Below, one piece after another: positions 5,294 to 5,575 of a stretch of DNA of 5,575 bases. Made by a program: the position numbers and the translations under genes. Location of the stretch: NCBI GenBank assembly GCA_050290785.1, contig JBNKIR010000017.1, forward strand, positions 1 through 5,575. The letters run 5' to 3'. Numbering within the stretch: the stretch's first letter is position 1; every line of letters starts with the position of its first letter. Under the pieces are notes generated by a model. The model was not told the origin of the DNA, did no database searches, and worked only from the letters and a program-made list of their open reading frames with translations. This DNA is from JAAGZL01 sp050290785 (GTDB lineage: Bacteria > Pseudomonadota > Gammaproteobacteria > Chromatiales > Chromatiaceae).

Positions 5294-5421
5294 TCGGCTG
5301 GGCACTTGCCGTTGCCCCGTCAGTGACATGAAAACATCCATATTTATCCGCCAGCCGTCAATTACCCTGGTGTTTGGTTGATAGACGGTTCGGAGACTTA
5401 ACCATCGATCAGCCGGGATTG

Positions 5422-5574
5422 CTACGACCTGGTCACGCCATTCTCCAAAATCATCTCATCCATCAGATCGATGAACTTCTGCTGATAACGCCGCAGGTAC
5501 TTGTCCTTGTGATAGGCCACCCAGGTGGTCTCCCAGGGCAGCATGTGGCTGAGGTCGCGCATCTCCAGGTCGCT
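5422..5574 (-). CDS. C-terminal end of a probable LysR-type regulator, cut by the window edge
   Basis: Only the last 50 codons are present; the frame is open to the window's right edge and stops at TAG (5424-5422). The tail reads as an amphipathic, charged stretch: DLSHMLPWETTWVAYHKDKY (7-26), LRRYQQKFIDLMDEMI (27-42), then a short polar end. A strand of the type TTW.A..K..YLR.Y...FI close to the C-terminus resembles the last part of the effector-binding domain of CysB-like LysR regulators. The DNA-binding domain lies outside the window, so the call rests on this short region alone. It runs towards the secreted protein gene, and the GC-rich hairpin lies between the two. If it is a CysB-like regulator its target would often involve sulfur metabolism, but nothing here shows that. 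Confidence 0.55.
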   Translation of the reverse strand, partial: SDLEMRDLSHMLPWETTWVAYHKDKYLRRYQQKFIDLMDEMILENGVTRS

Positions 5575-5575
5575 G

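Overview
The window looks like a piece of a gammaproteobacterial chromosome, probably from a lithotroph or a sulfur/iron-oxidising lineage. The coding regions are moderately GC-rich. The housekeeping protein Pcm is close to the gammaproteobacterial form. The centrepiece is a two-gene cytochrome cluster of the kind known from Fe(II)-oxidising bacteria. The organism cannot be named from the sequence alone.

Layout: (1) The left edge holds most of pcm (protein-L-isoaspartate O-methyltransferase, + strand), cut at its 5' end. (2) Converging on it from the minus strand is a 44-codon membrane microprotein of the DUF3096 type (631-765) with a perfect AGGAGG ribosome binding site. (3) About 740 bases (766-1508) follow without a convincing gene but with several dyads. 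(4) The core is 1509-3547. A Cyc2-like outer-membrane cytochrome-porin fusion (one CxxCH near the mature N-terminus, then a predicted beta-barrel ending in Phe) is followed 83 bases later by a secreted diheme c-type cytochrome. A strong intrinsic terminator (3590-3620) closes the unit. (5) Converging on it is a minus-strand lipoprotein (3670-4224) with a PEGA-like domain and a C-terminal SHOCT-like helical hairpin. (6) An intergenic stretch of about 500 bases (4225-4743) carries a run of nested palindromes (4426-4509) and a hairpin next to the following gene. (7) A small secreted protein of unknown function (4744-5193) ends just before a long GC-rich hairpin (5216-5254), which can also fold in an alternative way. 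(8) The right edge holds the last 50 codons of a minus-strand gene, probably a LysR-type regulator.

How the genes may work together: in known Fe(II) oxidisers, Cyc2 takes electrons from extracellular Fe(II) at the outer membrane and passes them to periplasmic c-type cytochromes. In Acidithiobacillus ferrooxidans, cyc2 is followed by cyc1, which encodes a diheme c4-type cytochrome. The 1509-3547 pair repeats that logic: an outer-membrane entry protein plus a diheme periplasmic carrier, transcribed together. The lipoprotein and the small secreted protein are envelope proteins, but nothing in the sequence ties them to electron transfer. The pair is the most interesting content. The family assignment rests on motif recognition, and the physiological role is inference.
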